DNA of 52,446 nucleotides from Caldifarciminota bacterium (lineage in GTDB: Bacteria > Hydrothermota > Tepidihabitantia > SM23-42). Below, piece by piece: positions 24,856 to 33,654 of the stretch. Both the position numbers and the translations under genes were made by a program. The notes under the pieces were generated by a model. It had not been told where the DNA came from. It saw nothing but the letters and a program-made list of their open reading frames with translations, and did no database searches. The stretch is taken from the NCBI GenBank assembly GCA_020353055.1, contig CP070686.1, positions 1,213,853-1,266,298 of the forward strand, in the 5' to 3' direction. Numbering within the stretch: position 1 is the stretch's first letter; each line of letters starts with the position of its first letter.

Positions 24856-25407
24856 TTATTCCATAACTACTTTGAGTTCTTTCATGTATCTCTTAACCAA
24901 ATCCTTGTTACCTTGAGGAACTCCTTTGTATACTTCATTAACCTCTTCCATACCCTTCATCATCTCTTTAAGCATTTCGCCTTGTACTCCCTGCATCTCT
25001 TCCTTCATTTTATCCATTACCGAATCCATCATGACTGCCCCGACGGCCATATAGGTTTTGCCCAGCGCCGGCCAGAATTCCTCCCAAGCCATACCGACAT
25101 TCCTCAGTTTGGCATCGAGTTCAGGAACCCGTTTATTCAATGTAGAATACTGACCAAGCATCGCGGCGAATTCCTGCGGACCATCGGCTGACTCCATTTC
25201 CATGTCAATCTTTTCAACCTCAGCCTTGAATACTGGCATGGCCTTGATGAGACTTTGCAGCTCGGACTCCCCCAGCGTGGCATAGTAGAAATCGGCTTCA
25301 TCTTTTGCTTCCGTTTTCGCGGCTTCCACCTCGGGACTTTCTTGAGGTGCGCCGCAGAACAGCAACATAAGAACACAAAACATAGTCAGAGCCGAAAACT
25401 TTCTCAT
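24856..25407 (-). CDS. Small lipoprotein of unknown function
   Basis: 183 residues. The signal peptide ends in a lipobox-like LMLLFCG, with Cys18 as the probable lipidated residue. The remainder is charged and alpha-helical, likely coiled coil, with Met-rich helices (VMDKMKEEMQGVQGEMLKEMMKGMEEV). I do not recognise the family. AGGAGG lies 5 nt before ATG 25407, and a hairpin follows the stop, so the gene is probably transcribed alone. It would be anchored in the inner or outer membrane facing the periplasm. Confidence 0.7.
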   Translation of the reverse strand: MRKFSALTMFCVLMLLFCGAPQESPEVEAAKTEAKDEADFYYATLGESELQSLIKAMPVFKAEVEKIDMEMESADGPQEFAAMLGQYSTLNKRVPELDAKLRNVGMAWEEFWPALGKTYMAVGAVMMDSVMDKMKEEMQGVQGEMLKEMMKGMEEVNEVYKGVPQGNKDLVKRYMKELKVVME

Positions 25408-25453
25408 TGCTTCCTCCTTTCGAGCATTTTCTTCTTTGTCTCAGTATAATGAA

Positions 25454-26464
25454 CTATAATGCTACAACCTGATTTCGTCCGACCTGTTTCGCGCGTTTGA
25501 GCGCCTTGTCGGCTTGTTCAAGTAAGGTGGGCAGTGATTCTGCACTAGTCGGATAAGTAACAACACCGATCGATATTGTCACCTTCTTTCTACCCAACCT
25601 CTTCACAACAAAAGGTGCATCTTCGAAAGCATTACGCACACGATCCGCTGCATTAACGGCCGCCTCATTCAGGGCTTCAGGCAGCAAGACCATGAATTCC
25701 TCGCCCCTGAATCTTCCCACGAAATCAGTGTCGCGCACATTCATTTTCAGCGTTGCAGCCACGTGTACCAGCAATGCATTACCAACCTCAGTACCATATT
25801 TTGAGTTGATGCTGCGGTAGTTATCTGGTGCAACAACAGCAAGGCTGAGCTGACGAGTATACCCTTTTGCTTTTCTGAACTCCATGTCCAGCACTAAATC
25901 GCAGAAATTGCGATTCGGCATTTGGGTCAATGGATCGATCAGGGACAGTTCTTTCTTTTCTTGCTCTAACCGGCAGTTTTCCTCGACGAGCAGAGCATAG
26001 GCGGCTTCTGTAGCCAAGCGGTGAGCAATCATGCTGATTATTTTTTCTTCTTTTTGTCCGAAAGCATTGGTTTCCTTGACATGCTCGAGGATAAGGACAC
26101 CATACACCCTGTTTTGATATTGCATTGCAGTGCCTAAGACACTGCGAATACTCCGCTGCGCCGGAGTGATACCATGTTTTTTGCAGAAACCTGGCAAATT
26201 TGTGTTCACGATAACGGTTTTCTTTTTCTTGGTGACCAATGAGGCAAAATCAATAACAAAAGACCGGGCACTCCTGGCCCGTGATATTCCAGTCGGTTCG
26301 TCGATAGCATCGCTCAGGATAACGAAGACTTTGGTATTTTTATAATATTTATGAAGGATCTTTTCTGCACCGGCGGTAACGTTACTCAACGCATGTTTCT
26401 TGGAAATCATCCTGTCGACTTGTGAGATTATCTGAGACCAATCCACGGGTTGAACACGCTTCAT
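25454..26464 (-). CDS. GAF-GGDEF diguanylate cyclase
   Basis: 336 residues from ATG 26464. A GAF-like sensory domain (about 25-160) leads by a helix (LVEENCRLEQEKKELSLIDPLTQMPNRN) into a GGDEF domain with the signature RGEEF in DFVGRFRGEEFMVLLPEA. The first Gly is replaced by Arg, which is tolerated in some active cyclases, so activity is likely but not certain. An upstream in-frame ATG at 26512 is not used: it lies upstream of the -35 box, whose -10 (TATCAT) ends 7 bp before 26464. So the message should be leaderless. Confidence 0.85.
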   Translation of the reverse strand: MKRVQPVDWSQIISQVDRMISKKHALSNVTAGAEKILHKYYKNTKVFVILSDAIDEPTGISRARSARSFVIDFASLVTKKKKTVIVNTNLPGFCKKHGITPAQRSIRSVLGTAMQYQNRVYGVLILEHVKETNAFGQKEEKIISMIAHRLATEAAYALLVEENCRLEQEKKELSLIDPLTQMPNRNFCDLVLDMEFRKAKGYTRQLSLAVVAPDNYRSINSKYGTEVGNALLVHVAATLKMNVRDTDFVGRFRGEEFMVLLPEALNEAAVNAADRVRNAFEDAPFVVKRLGRKKVTISIGVVTYPTSAESLPTLLEQADKALKRAKQVGRNQVVAL

Positions 26465-26471
26465 CAAGATA

Positions 26472-26499
26472 ATGATAATCATCAATACCACCGTGTCAA
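26472..26499 (-). promoter_or_regulatory. Promoter of the GAF-GGDEF gene (leaderless)
   Basis: On the - strand TTGACA (26499-26494), 16-bp spacer, TATCAT (26477-26472), seven bases, then ATG 26464. Confidence 0.65.
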
Positions 26500-26514
26500 G
26501 ACGAGAATTCAAAC

Positions 26515-26679
26515 GATGAGAGGATAAGATGCTGAGAAGTTCAGAAGATGGAAAGATGAGTTCTGAGAAACGGCATGTCGGAGAATCCTATCGAATTCCA
26601 ACACCAAAATGGAATCCGCGTCAGCAGCGTTTTCAACGAAAACAACGGGGATAACGAGCCCAACGGTAATAACAACAGC
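26515..26679 (+). repeat. Composite octamer/nonamer array, copy 4
   Basis: Octamers 26515-26570: GATGAGAG, GATAAGAT, GCTGAGAA, GTTCAGAA, GATGGAAA, GATGAGTT, CTGAGAAA. After about 64 unrelated bases come nonamers 26635-26679: AACGAAAAC, AACGGGGAT, AACGAGCCC, AACGGTAAT, AACAACAGC. The nonamer series aligns unit by unit with that at 5004-5048. Confidence 0.7.
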
Positions 26680-26699
26680 AAGTTATTTCCGTATCCCAG

Positions 26700-26727
26700 T
26701 TGACAAACAGGCTCTGTTCTGTATAAT
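26700..26727 (+). promoter_or_regulatory. Perfect consensus promoter of yjbQ (leaderless)
   Basis: TTGACA 26700-26705, 16-bp spacer, TATAAT 26722-26727, six bases, then ATG 26734. Confidence 0.8.
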
Positions 26728-26733
26728 GTGCCG

Positions 26734-27132
26734 ATGATCCACAAAATAAGCGTAGGCACAAAAAAACGCCAGCAAATGGTCGACATAACTGGTGAGATCC
26801 AGAAATTCGTCAGTCAAGCGGAGATGGTGGACGGGGTGGTTCATGTATATTGCCCGCATACTACGGCGGCAGTTACGGTCAACGAGAATTACGATGATTC
26901 CGTACAGCATGACATCAACGAAACACTCGCTAACCTGATACCTCACCACGCGAACTACGCGCATACCGAGGGCAATTCCGACGCACATATAAAAGCCGCG
27001 CTTATGGGGTCTTCGAGGACTCTGTTCATTGAGGAAGGCAAACTCAGTTTTGGTTCCTGGCAGGGAATCTTTCTTTGTGAATTCGATGGACCAAGGACCA
27101 GAGAGATCTGGATTAGGATCATACATGAATAG
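26734..27132 (+). CDS. YjbQ/UPF0047 family protein
   Basis: 132 residues from ATG 26734; an in-frame GTG at 26728 would lie before the predicted transcription start. UPF0047 signatures: VHVYCPHTTAAVTVNENYD, HHANYAHTEGNSDAHIKAALMGSS, and GSWQGIFLCEFDGPRTRE with conserved His/Asp residues of a metal site. E. coli YjbQ has weak thiamine-phosphate synthase activity; the true role of the family is open. It precedes the serine-biosynthesis genes by 80 bp. Confidence 0.9.
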   Translation: MIHKISVGTKKRQQMVDITGEIQKFVSQAEMVDGVVHVYCPHTTAAVTVNENYDDSVQHDINETLANLIPHHANYAHTEGNSDAHIKAALMGSSRTLFIEEGKLSFGSWQGIFLCEFDGPRTREIWIRIIHE

Positions 27133-27214
27133 ATCCTTTATGATTCATACTGATTAAATCAGATTTAAGCAGAGTTGATGGACCGAATTTTGCCGGTAAA
27201 CTAAAGGAGGAATG

Positions 27215-28282
27215 ATGCATAAAAAGTTGTTTATTCCAGGCCCGACCGAAGTCAGGGACGATATTCTCAATGCCCAGGCACAGCCAATGATCGGGCACCG
27301 TATGAAAGCTTTCACTGAGCTTTACACGGGGATAATCAGTAAATTGCAGGAATTACTCGAAACAAACAACTTTGTCACCGTGCTTACTGCTTCGGGCACT
27401 GCCTTAATGGAAGCAGCAATCCGAAACTGCGTAACTAAAGATGTATTATGCTGCACATACGGAGCCTTCAGCGAAAGGTGGCTAAAGATCGCCAAGGCAT
27501 GCGACAGAAATGCAGATGCGATAGCGCTTGACTGGGGTAAAGTGGTAAAGCCAGAAATGATCGAAGAAAAATTGAAGGCAAGAAAATATGAAGCCGTGAC
27601 CGTCGTACAGAATGAAACTTCTACCGGCACCAGAGCTCCAATCGAAAAGATCGCCGAAATGATGCAGAAATACCCCGATGTCTTGCTACTTGTCGACACG
27701 GTAAGCTCTTTAATGGGCGATAAGATAGAAATAGATAAACTGGGTATCGATGTTTGTGTAAGTTCCTCACAAAAGTGCTTCGCTCTGCCACCTGGCCTCG
27801 CAGTCGGCATAGTAAGCGAAAAGGCTCTGAAGAAAGCTGAATCCGTGAGCGGTAAGGGACACTATCTCAATTTACTGGACCTCAAGGACTACTTCGACAA
27901 AAAAGGCCAAACTCCCACGACACCCGCGATCAGCCTGATGTGGGCAATGAGCAAACAGTTAGATAAGATAAAAGCAGAGGGGATGGATAACAGGTACAAA
28001 CGTCATCTCGAAATGGCACACTTTGTTCAAGATTGGGCGAAGAAGCACTTCAGCCTGTACACAGAACCTGGCTACGAATCGGTAACCGTAACGTGCATCA
28101 ATAACACCAAAGGCATCAGCGTTGCGGATCTCAATACTGAGCTTGGCAAGCGCGGCTATGCCATAAGCAACGGCTACGGCAAGATCAAAGAACAGACTTT
28201 CAGAATAGCCCATATGGGAGACTTGACCCTTGATGAAATAAAGGAAGTCATCAAGAATATAGACGAAATCCTGAAATTTTAG
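27215..28282 (+). CDS. Class V aminotransferase (phosphoserine aminotransferase-type)
   Basis: 355 residues from ATG 27215 (AGGAGG 4 nt upstream; ATG 27212 is too close to it). PLP-fold type I with FIPGPTEVRDDI at the start, TASGTALMEAAIRN, VVQNETSTGTRAPIEKI, and the PLP lysine in VSSSQKCFALPPG. This subfamily includes serine-pyruvate/alanine-glyoxylate aminotransferases and the phosphoserine aminotransferase of many thermophiles. Because serA follows 100 bp downstream, conversion of 3-phosphohydroxypyruvate to phosphoserine is the likely role. The symbol is withheld because it is not a canonical SerC. Confidence 0.85.
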   Translation: MHKKLFIPGPTEVRDDILNAQAQPMIGHRMKAFTELYTGIISKLQELLETNNFVTVLTASGTALMEAAIRNCVTKDVLCCTYGAFSERWLKIAKACDRNADAIALDWGKVVKPEMIEEKLKARKYEAVTVVQNETSTGTRAPIEKIAEMMQKYPDVLLLVDTVSSLMGDKIEIDKLGIDVCVSSSQKCFALPPGLAVGIVSEKALKKAESVSGKGHYLNLLDLKDYFDKKGQTPTTPAISLMWAMSKQLDKIKAEGMDNRYKRHLEMAHFVQDWAKKHFSLYTEPGYESVTVTCINNTKGISVADLNTELGKRGYAISNGYGKIKEQTFRIAHMGDLTLDEIKEVIKNIDEILKF

Positions 28283-28381
28283 ATTATCAAAGGACCAATG
28301 AAACCGATTCACCAGATACCTGGTCATTGAGCAAAGGTTTAGGTATTTAGGTGTTAAGGGTTTTTTCTTCTAAGGAGGAAC

Positions 28382-29284
28382 ATGAAAGTATTGATATCAG
28401 ACCCAATTGCTAAAGAGGCTATCGAGGTCCTGAAGAACGCAGGCATCGAAGCCGTCGAGCAACCAGGTTTGGCGCCTGAAGATTTGATAAAAGCAATCCC
28501 TGAATATGACGGCATCATTGTTCGCAGCGCGACAAAGGTCACGAAAGAAGTAATCGAGGCCGCTAAAAACCTCAAGGTCATTGGCCGTGCTGGAGTCGGT
28601 CTTGATAACGTCGACCGAGCCGCGGCTAAAGATAAAAACATAAAGGTCGTGAATACACCGGCCGCGACTTCAATATCAGTTGCCGAACTCGCCCTCGGTA
28701 TGATGTTCAGCGCCGCCAGACGGATACCACAGGCAACGGCCTCGACAAAAGCCGGTAAATGGGAGAAGAAGAAGTTTAAAGGATTCGAGCTCTATGGAAA
28801 GACACTGGGCATCATCGGTGCAGGACGTATCGGCACCGAGCTGGCAAAGAGGGCCAAGGCCCTGGGTATGAAAGTACTCGCCTATGACCCCTATGTCAAA
28901 ACTCACGAAGAAGCACAGATTGCAGAACTTGACACGCTGTTCAAGGAATCAGATTACATATCCCTCCACATACCAAAAACAGACGAGACAACGCACATCC
29001 TCAACAAAGCTGCATTTGACAAGATGAAAGAAGGCGTGGTCATCATAAACTGTGCTCGTGGAGGCGTGGTCGACGAGGATGCACTCTATGAAGCAATGAA
29101 GAGCGGCAGGGTGAGAATCGCGGCAATGGATGTCTACGAAATTGAACCGGCAAAAGAGCATAAATTGTTCACACTTGAGGAATCTATCGTAACACCGCAC
29201 ATAGGTGCGCAAACGGCAGAGGGCCAGCTGCGTGCCGGCGTTCAGATCGCCGAACTGGTCAGGGACGCACTGAAAAAAACTTAG
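28382..29284 (+). CDS. serA: D-3-phosphoglycerate dehydrogenase, short form
   Basis: 300 residues; AGGAGG 3 nt before the ATG. It is a D-2-hydroxyacid dehydrogenase with the NAD motif GIIGAGRIGTELAKRAKALG (about 141-160) and the catalytic Arg in INCARGGVVDE, Glu in IEPAKEH, and His in TPHIGAQT. It has the minimal length with no C-terminal ACT domain, so serine feedback through ACT is not possible. It makes 3-phosphohydroxypyruvate, the first step of serine synthesis, next to the aminotransferase for the second step. Confidence 0.9.
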   Translation: MKVLISDPIAKEAIEVLKNAGIEAVEQPGLAPEDLIKAIPEYDGIIVRSATKVTKEVIEAAKNLKVIGRAGVGLDNVDRAAAKDKNIKVVNTPAATSISVAELALGMMFSAARRIPQATASTKAGKWEKKKFKGFELYGKTLGIIGAGRIGTELAKRAKALGMKVLAYDPYVKTHEEAQIAELDTLFKESDYISLHIPKTDETTHILNKAAFDKMKEGVVIINCARGGVVDEDALYEAMKSGRVRIAAMDVYEIEPAKEHKLFTLEESIVTPHIGAQTAEGQLRAGVQIAELVRDALKKT

Positions 29285-29359
29285 CTCTGATAATAACGCC
29301 CATTGGACGCCGACGGCTTTTGCCGGCATTCGAGCGGCAAAATATTACAAGGAGAATTT

Positions 29360-30631
29360 ATGCCCGAAATTAAACCATTCAAAGGAATTCGATACAACCT
29401 CGAAAAAATCGAGAACCTTGCGGATGTTGTAACCCAGCCGTATGATCAGATAACCGATCGCATGGAAAGAGATTACAAAGAGAAAAGTTCATACAACTTC
29501 GTACGCTTGGTGCTGACCAAGTATGCCGAGGGTCATGACCGTCAGAAGGAATATGCCGACGCTAAAAGGTTCTACGACGACTGGTTCAAAAACGAAATAT
29601 TTGTTCAGGATAAGAAAGAAACGATATATCCCTACTGGCAGGAATTCGCCGTGGGTGAGAAAAAGTATACACGCAAGGGATTCATATGCCTGGTACGACT
29701 TGAAGAACTCGGCAAAGGCAACATACTGCCGCATGAAAAGACCCTGTCAAAACCCAAGGCCGATCGTCTGAATCTGCTTAGAATCACCCAGAAAGACCTT
29801 GAACCAGTCTTTCTGCTCTACACGGATGCGAAGAATACGATCAACAAAGCCCTCGATAAACACTGCAAACAGGAACCACTGCTCGAATTGAAAGACGAAA
29901 AAGGTGTGACTCACAAAATATGGGCAGTAGACTCGCCAGCAGTTATGAAGAAGATCACCGGTGCAATAGATGATTCCATACTTGTCATCGCCGATGGACA
30001 TCATCGCTATGAAACGGCTTACAATTACCGCAACGAGCTGAAGGGGATCGCGCCCGAACATCCGGCTAATTACAAAATGATCACGCTCGTGAATATCGAA
30101 GACCCCGGTCTTGTCATCCTCCCCACCCATCGATTGATAAAGAATCTTGAGGAATTCAGCCTCGAAGAATTCCTGAAGAAGACGAATGAATACTTCGATA
30201 TCAAGAAAACAGACCGCGATAAAATTGTCAAGGACCTGGCGGCCGCAGACCTCGGTACCTTCGGTTTCTACAGCCCGATCACAGCTTATATCCTGACGCT
30301 AAAATCACCTGGTGCAATGAAAAAGATCATGCCCGATCGTAGTGATGAATATCGTAAGCTGGATGTGGCGATATTGCACAGCATTTTGATCGAAAAAATA
30401 CTCAATGTCGAACCAGGAAAAATCGAAGATCATGTGAGATACGAACGAGGCGCCGATGAAACGATGAGGAAAGTGGACTCCGGTGAATTTCAGATCGCAC
30501 TACTCATGAACCCGACCAGGCCTGAACAGGTGAAAGATGTTGCGCAGAACAGAGAACGTATGCCTCAAAAATCGACTGATTTTTACCCGAAACTCGTTTC
30601 GGGTCTCGTTGTCTATGATATAGCAAAGTAA
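29360..30631 (+). CDS. DUF1015 family protein
   Basis: 423 residues from ATG 29360 (AAGGAG 5 nt upstream). The whole length matches DUF1015: EIKPFKGIRYN, VTQPYDQITDRM, NFVRLVLTKYAEG, VIADGHHRYETAYNYRNEL in the middle, and ERGADETMRKVDSGEFQIALLMNPTRPEQV near the end. Function is unestablished. The gene follows serC-like and serA genes on the same strand. No phosphoserine phosphatase gene is in view, which makes it a candidate for that step or for control of the pathway. A strong terminator follows, closing the operon. Confidence 0.88.
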   Translation: MPEIKPFKGIRYNLEKIENLADVVTQPYDQITDRMERDYKEKSSYNFVRLVLTKYAEGHDRQKEYADAKRFYDDWFKNEIFVQDKKETIYPYWQEFAVGEKKYTRKGFICLVRLEELGKGNILPHEKTLSKPKADRLNLLRITQKDLEPVFLLYTDAKNTINKALDKHCKQEPLLELKDEKGVTHKIWAVDSPAVMKKITGAIDDSILVIADGHHRYETAYNYRNELKGIAPEHPANYKMITLVNIEDPGLVILPTHRLIKNLEEFSLEEFLKKTNEYFDIKKTDRDKIVKDLAAADLGTFGFYSPITAYILTLKSPGAMKKIMPDRSDEYRKLDVAILHSILIEKILNVEPGKIEDHVRYERGADETMRKVDSGEFQIALLMNPTRPEQVKDVAQNRERMPQKSTDFYPKLVSGLVVYDIAK

Positions 30632-30656
30632 TCAATCATCGATAACAGTTTTAGAT

Positions 30657-30683
30657 GAGGGCGGCCTGACCGCCCTCTTTGTT
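30657..30683 (+). terminator. Rho-independent terminator after DUF1015
   Basis: Perfect 8-bp stem GAGGGCGG (30657-30664) / CCGCCCTC (30670-30677) with loop CCTGA, followed by TTTGTT. It lies 26 bp after the DUF1015 stop. Confidence 0.85.
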
Positions 30684-30726
30684 GTGCAGACCACGAACTG
30701 TTATTGCTCAGAAAGACATAAGCCCC

Positions 30727-30755
30727 TTGACAACGGCGCCCTCATTAGATATAAT
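30727..30755 (+). promoter_or_regulatory. Perfect consensus promoter of the Asp-box protein gene
   Basis: TTGACA 30727-30732, 17-bp spacer, TATAAT 30750-30755. Predicted start about 30762 leaves a 150-nt leader before ATG 30911, much longer than other leaders here. The leader holds a weak hairpin (AATCTAC 30773-30779 with GTAGATT 30796-30802) and an 11-base full match to the anti-Shine-Dalgarno. Confidence 0.8.
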
Positions 30756-30852
30756 GATACAGTCTTAAGTTTAATCTACGTTCCTGATATCTAAAGTAGA
30801 TTGTTTTGGTCAGGCACTAGTGTAATAGACGTTTTTACAGGGGAAGGAGGTG

Positions 30853-30888
30853 ATGAAAAACTACAGCATAAATAAATGCATCACGTGA
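30853..30888 (+). CDS. Possible leader micro-ORF
   Basis: ATG 30853 to TGA 30888 encodes 11 residues (MKNYSINKCIT). It is preceded by AAGGAGGTGAT (30844-30854), a full-length complement of the 16S 3' end, but that site leaves only 2 nt before the ATG. A second short frame, 30876-30914, overlaps the ATG of the main gene as ATGA. Either could couple leader translation to the main gene, or the strong site could be a ribosome standby site. Speculative. Confidence 0.25.
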   Translation: MKNYSINKCIT

Positions 30889-30910
30889 CAGATAAACCGA
30901 AAGGAGTAAC

Positions 30911-32575
30911 ATGAAACGCATATCTTTTGTTGTTATTAGTATAATGCTCTTCACTGCGATGAGCATCGCAGAAGCGGTGAGCGACCAGGAGATGTACGGC
31001 GTAAACGACGCGACGGCCGTTCCCGCTAAAACGGGTGACCGAACATTGATCGAAACTGGCGGCACGCCATATGCGGAATCTACGGTTCCGTACAGTGCCG
31101 AATGTGATGTAACCTCTAACACACGCATTCCCGGAATCATACAGACGGAAAGACATGGCAGCGGTACCAACCCTGATTGGGGAACAGACATATTGGTCAT
31201 CGACGACACGCTTGCAACCGATGCCAACCTTTTGAGGGCTTCTGATGGTACTCTCTACGTCGTGTACAAATACATGGGACCACTAATCTCTGCTAATTCC
31301 GCCGTCACAATTTGCAGATCAACGGATGCCGGCGAGTCCTGGTCCTGGATCCTCGATGCCTCGGTCGACGACACCACGGAAATCTACAATCTCGATATTG
31401 TTTTTGAAGAAGAAAGTGACTCGACGTTCATCTTTGCAATGTGCAATGCCCAGGATGATGATATCTGGCTACTCAGATACAACATAACTGCGCAAACGAC
31501 GGATTGGGTAGAGGTCACGACCGGTTATGTATTCGACCCGGCACTGGATCAACTGGAACTACCAGGATCAGAATATATGTACATGACATACGTTGTGTAC
31601 GACTCGATACTGAGGTTCAGGGCATCGAGCGACTATGGAGCCACATGGACTTCAAGTTACCAGGTCCACACCGGTGGAACAGTTCACAATCCAGATATCA
31701 GAATGCTTGCGGCCGACGAGATCTGGTCTTATATTGTATGGGATAATGGCCCTGTCACCTATTCCAAGGCAAATGACTACGTGGGTTTTGGCGGTTGGGA
31801 AGCACTTCCGTTGAAGATCCATAATTTCCGCGGTGGATCAGATGACGTGAACGGACAGGTCACCGGTTTTTATGACAGCGATACCGCCTGGGTTGTTGCC
31901 GAAGAGAATTACAATAATACCGGCGATTGGAATATTGTTTGGGATTACACTTACGACGGCATCAACTGGCGCAATGATACCATGTTCCCTGATATCGACC
32001 TTGCCAATGACCCGGCACGCGATGAGAAATACTTCAAGCTGCTGGTCAGTGCCAACGCCGCGAATCAGGCGCGCGTAGTGTATAATACACAGACAACGTC
32101 TGCAGACACAAGGGTCGACTATCAGTTCTGCCAGTACGGTAGCTGGACCGCAACGACCAACTTGAGTGACCACCTCGCCAAGGTCGGCACATCGCCATCG
32201 GTTAACTATGTACAGGCAGCAGGCGGTGGGGCGATCGTGTACTGCGGATACAATGCCATATGGTACGACAATTATTGGAATACCGCAGTGCAGGAAATTC
32301 CGATCGAGAACACCCAGATCAGAAATCTGAGTTTATCACCGACCATTTCGAGAGATATCGCCAGACTCTCATTTACGATCCGGAACGCCGGGCAGGTCAA
32401 CGTTTCGCTCTACGATGCGACAGGTAGAATGGTCGATGCGCTCGTCGACGGAACATTGGCTGCGGGCGAACACTCGGTCAATATTGAAGCCAGGAACCTC
32501 TCTGCTGGCATCTATTTTGTGCGGGTGGAGACTCCCGATGGTGTCGGTACTGAAACGATGACCATTGTGAGATAG
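30911..32575 (+). CDS. Exported Asp-box (sialidase-like) protein with C-terminal sorting domain
   Basis: 554 residues; AAGGAG 4 nt before the ATG. Signal peptide about 1-20 (MKRISFVVISIMLFTAMSIA). The central beta-propeller carries Asp-box motifs: STDAGESWSW, SSDYGATWTS and TYDGINWRN. These occur in sialidases and other BNR-repeat proteins, but the sialidase Arg triad and catalytic Tyr/Glu are not recognisable, so no enzyme activity is claimed. The C-terminus is a FlgD-like sorting domain (QVNVSLYDATGRMVDAL, AGIYFVRVETPDGVGTETM). It is the only + strand exported gene in the central part of the window. Confidence 0.85.
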   Translation: MKRISFVVISIMLFTAMSIAEAVSDQEMYGVNDATAVPAKTGDRTLIETGGTPYAESTVPYSAECDVTSNTRIPGIIQTERHGSGTNPDWGTDILVIDDTLATDANLLRASDGTLYVVYKYMGPLISANSAVTICRSTDAGESWSWILDASVDDTTEIYNLDIVFEEESDSTFIFAMCNAQDDDIWLLRYNITAQTTDWVEVTTGYVFDPALDQLELPGSEYMYMTYVVYDSILRFRASSDYGATWTSSYQVHTGGTVHNPDIRMLAADEIWSYIVWDNGPVTYSKANDYVGFGGWEALPLKIHNFRGGSDDVNGQVTGFYDSDTAWVVAEENYNNTGDWNIVWDYTYDGINWRNDTMFPDIDLANDPARDEKYFKLLVSANAANQARVVYNTQTTSADTRVDYQFCQYGSWTATTNLSDHLAKVGTSPSVNYVQAAGGGAIVYCGYNAIWYDNYWNTAVQEIPIENTQIRNLSLSPTISRDIARLSFTIRNAGQVNVSLYDATGRMVDALVDGTLAAGEHSVNIEARNLSAGIYFVRVETPDGVGTETMTIVR

Positions 32576-32615
32576 GTACTTTCTGTGATCGCTCGATTCC
32601 TCGAGCGTCTAAATA

Positions 32616-32653
32616 ACGAGAAGGGGACGGTTTTGCCGTCCCCTTCTCGTTTA
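32616..32653. terminator. Strong bidirectional terminator
   Basis: A perfect 15-bp stem (32616-32630 with 32636-32650) and loop TTTTG, followed by TTTAG. It lies between the converging Asp-box protein gene (+) and MoxR gene (-) and can serve both. A separate 7-bp hairpin, CGCTCGA/TCGAGCG (32590-32607), precedes it. Confidence 0.9.
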
Positions 32654-32667
32654 GACAATGAATCGGT

Positions 32668-33654
32668 CTAATCGAACTCGCTTAGGAGTTCATCTATAAT
32701 GTTGTCCGATCTGACGCCTTCGGCCTCAGCCGCAAAATTAGTGATGATCCGATGCCTCAGAACCGGCCGGGCAATACGCTTCACATCGTCAAGATTGGGC
32801 GAGAAACGACCCTCGAGTGCAGCCACGGCTTTGGCTCCGAGAATCAGATACTGGGAGGCGCGCGGTCCTGCACCCCAACTTACATAATTCCTTATGTTTT
32901 GCGGAGCATCTGCCTGATTTGGTCTCGTCAGAGAGACGAGCCGAACGACTTTCTCTATAATATCGTCGGCAACCGGCATTTTTCTTATCAGCTTCTGGAA
33001 CCGCAGCAACTCACGCCCCTCGAGTACTTTCTTGAGACTGACTTCATAAGCAGAAGTCGTAGTCCGGACAATTTCAATCTCTTCCTTTGAAGATGGATAT
33101 TCGATGAAAATAGTGAACATAAAGCGATCCAGTTGTGCTTCAGGCAGAGGATAAGTCCCCTCCTGCTCAATTGGATTCTGCGTTGCAAGCACGAAGAAAG
33201 GCAGCGAAAGTTCATGTGTTTCGCCACCGTAGGTGACCTTATATTCCTGCATCGCCTGTAGGAGCGCTGACTGGGTCTTAGGGGGCGCACGATTGATCTC
33301 ATCGGCCAGTATGACATTGGCAAAAATCGGACCCTTCACAAAACGGAAATTCCTGCGACCGGTGCTTAGGTCTTCCTCGATAATCTGTGTACCGGTTATG
33401 TCCGCAGGCATCAAATCAGGTGTGAACTGGATCCGATTAAAAGTGAGGTCAAGAATATCGGCGATCGTATTGACGAGCATGGTTTTAGCCAAACCCGGCA
33501 CGCCGATTATCAGCGAATGACCATTACAGAAAAGGCAAGCAAGAACCTGGTCGATCACTTCTTTCTGCCCGACGATGAGTTTTTCGATCTCACCGCAAAT
33601 TCTTTTGTAGCTATCACTCAGTTCGCCAATATTATTGAGGTCGGTTTTCTTCAT
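32668..33654 (-). CDS. MoxR-family AAA+ ATPase
   Basis: 328 residues; GGAG about 5 nt before the ATG. MoxR pattern: GVPGLAKTMLVNTIAD (Walker A, near 54), FNRIQFTPDLMPADITGTQI, VILADEINRAPPKTQSALLQAMQE (Walker B and sensor), VLATQNPIEQEGTYPLPEAQLDRFMF, then the lid domain. These ATPases act as chaperones that assemble or activate protein complexes, usually with a von Willebrand-A or DUF58 partner. None is adjacent, as the downstream gene is convergent. The upstream gap holds the DnaA boxes. Confidence 0.92.
   Translation of the reverse strand: MKKTDLNNIGELSDSYKRICGEIEKLIVGQKEVIDQVLACLFCNGHSLIIGVPGLAKTMLVNTIADILDLTFNRIQFTPDLMPADITGTQIIEEDLSTGRRNFRFVKGPIFANVILADEINRAPPKTQSALLQAMQEYKVTYGGETHELSLPFFVLATQNPIEQEGTYPLPEAQLDRFMFTIFIEYPSSKEEIEIVRTTTSAYEVSLKKVLEGRELLRFQKLIRKMPVADDIIEKVVRLVSLTRPNQADAPQNIRNYVSWGAGPRASQYLILGAKAVAALEGRFSPNLDDVKRIARPVLRHRIITNFAAEAEGVRSDNIIDELLSEFD

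Noticed and set aside
27175-27202. TTGATG-N16-TAAACT as a promoter for the serC-like gene
   Set aside because: Transcription would start inside the AGGAGG ribosome site, and both hexamers are weak.
28321-28381. Riboswitch or attenuator before serA
   Set aside because: Only T-rich, repetitive sequence is present; no stable alternating hairpins seen.
32590-32607. Second terminator (7-bp hairpin CGCTCGA/TCGAGCG)
   Set aside because: No T-tract follows; the strong terminator is the next hairpin at 32616-32650.
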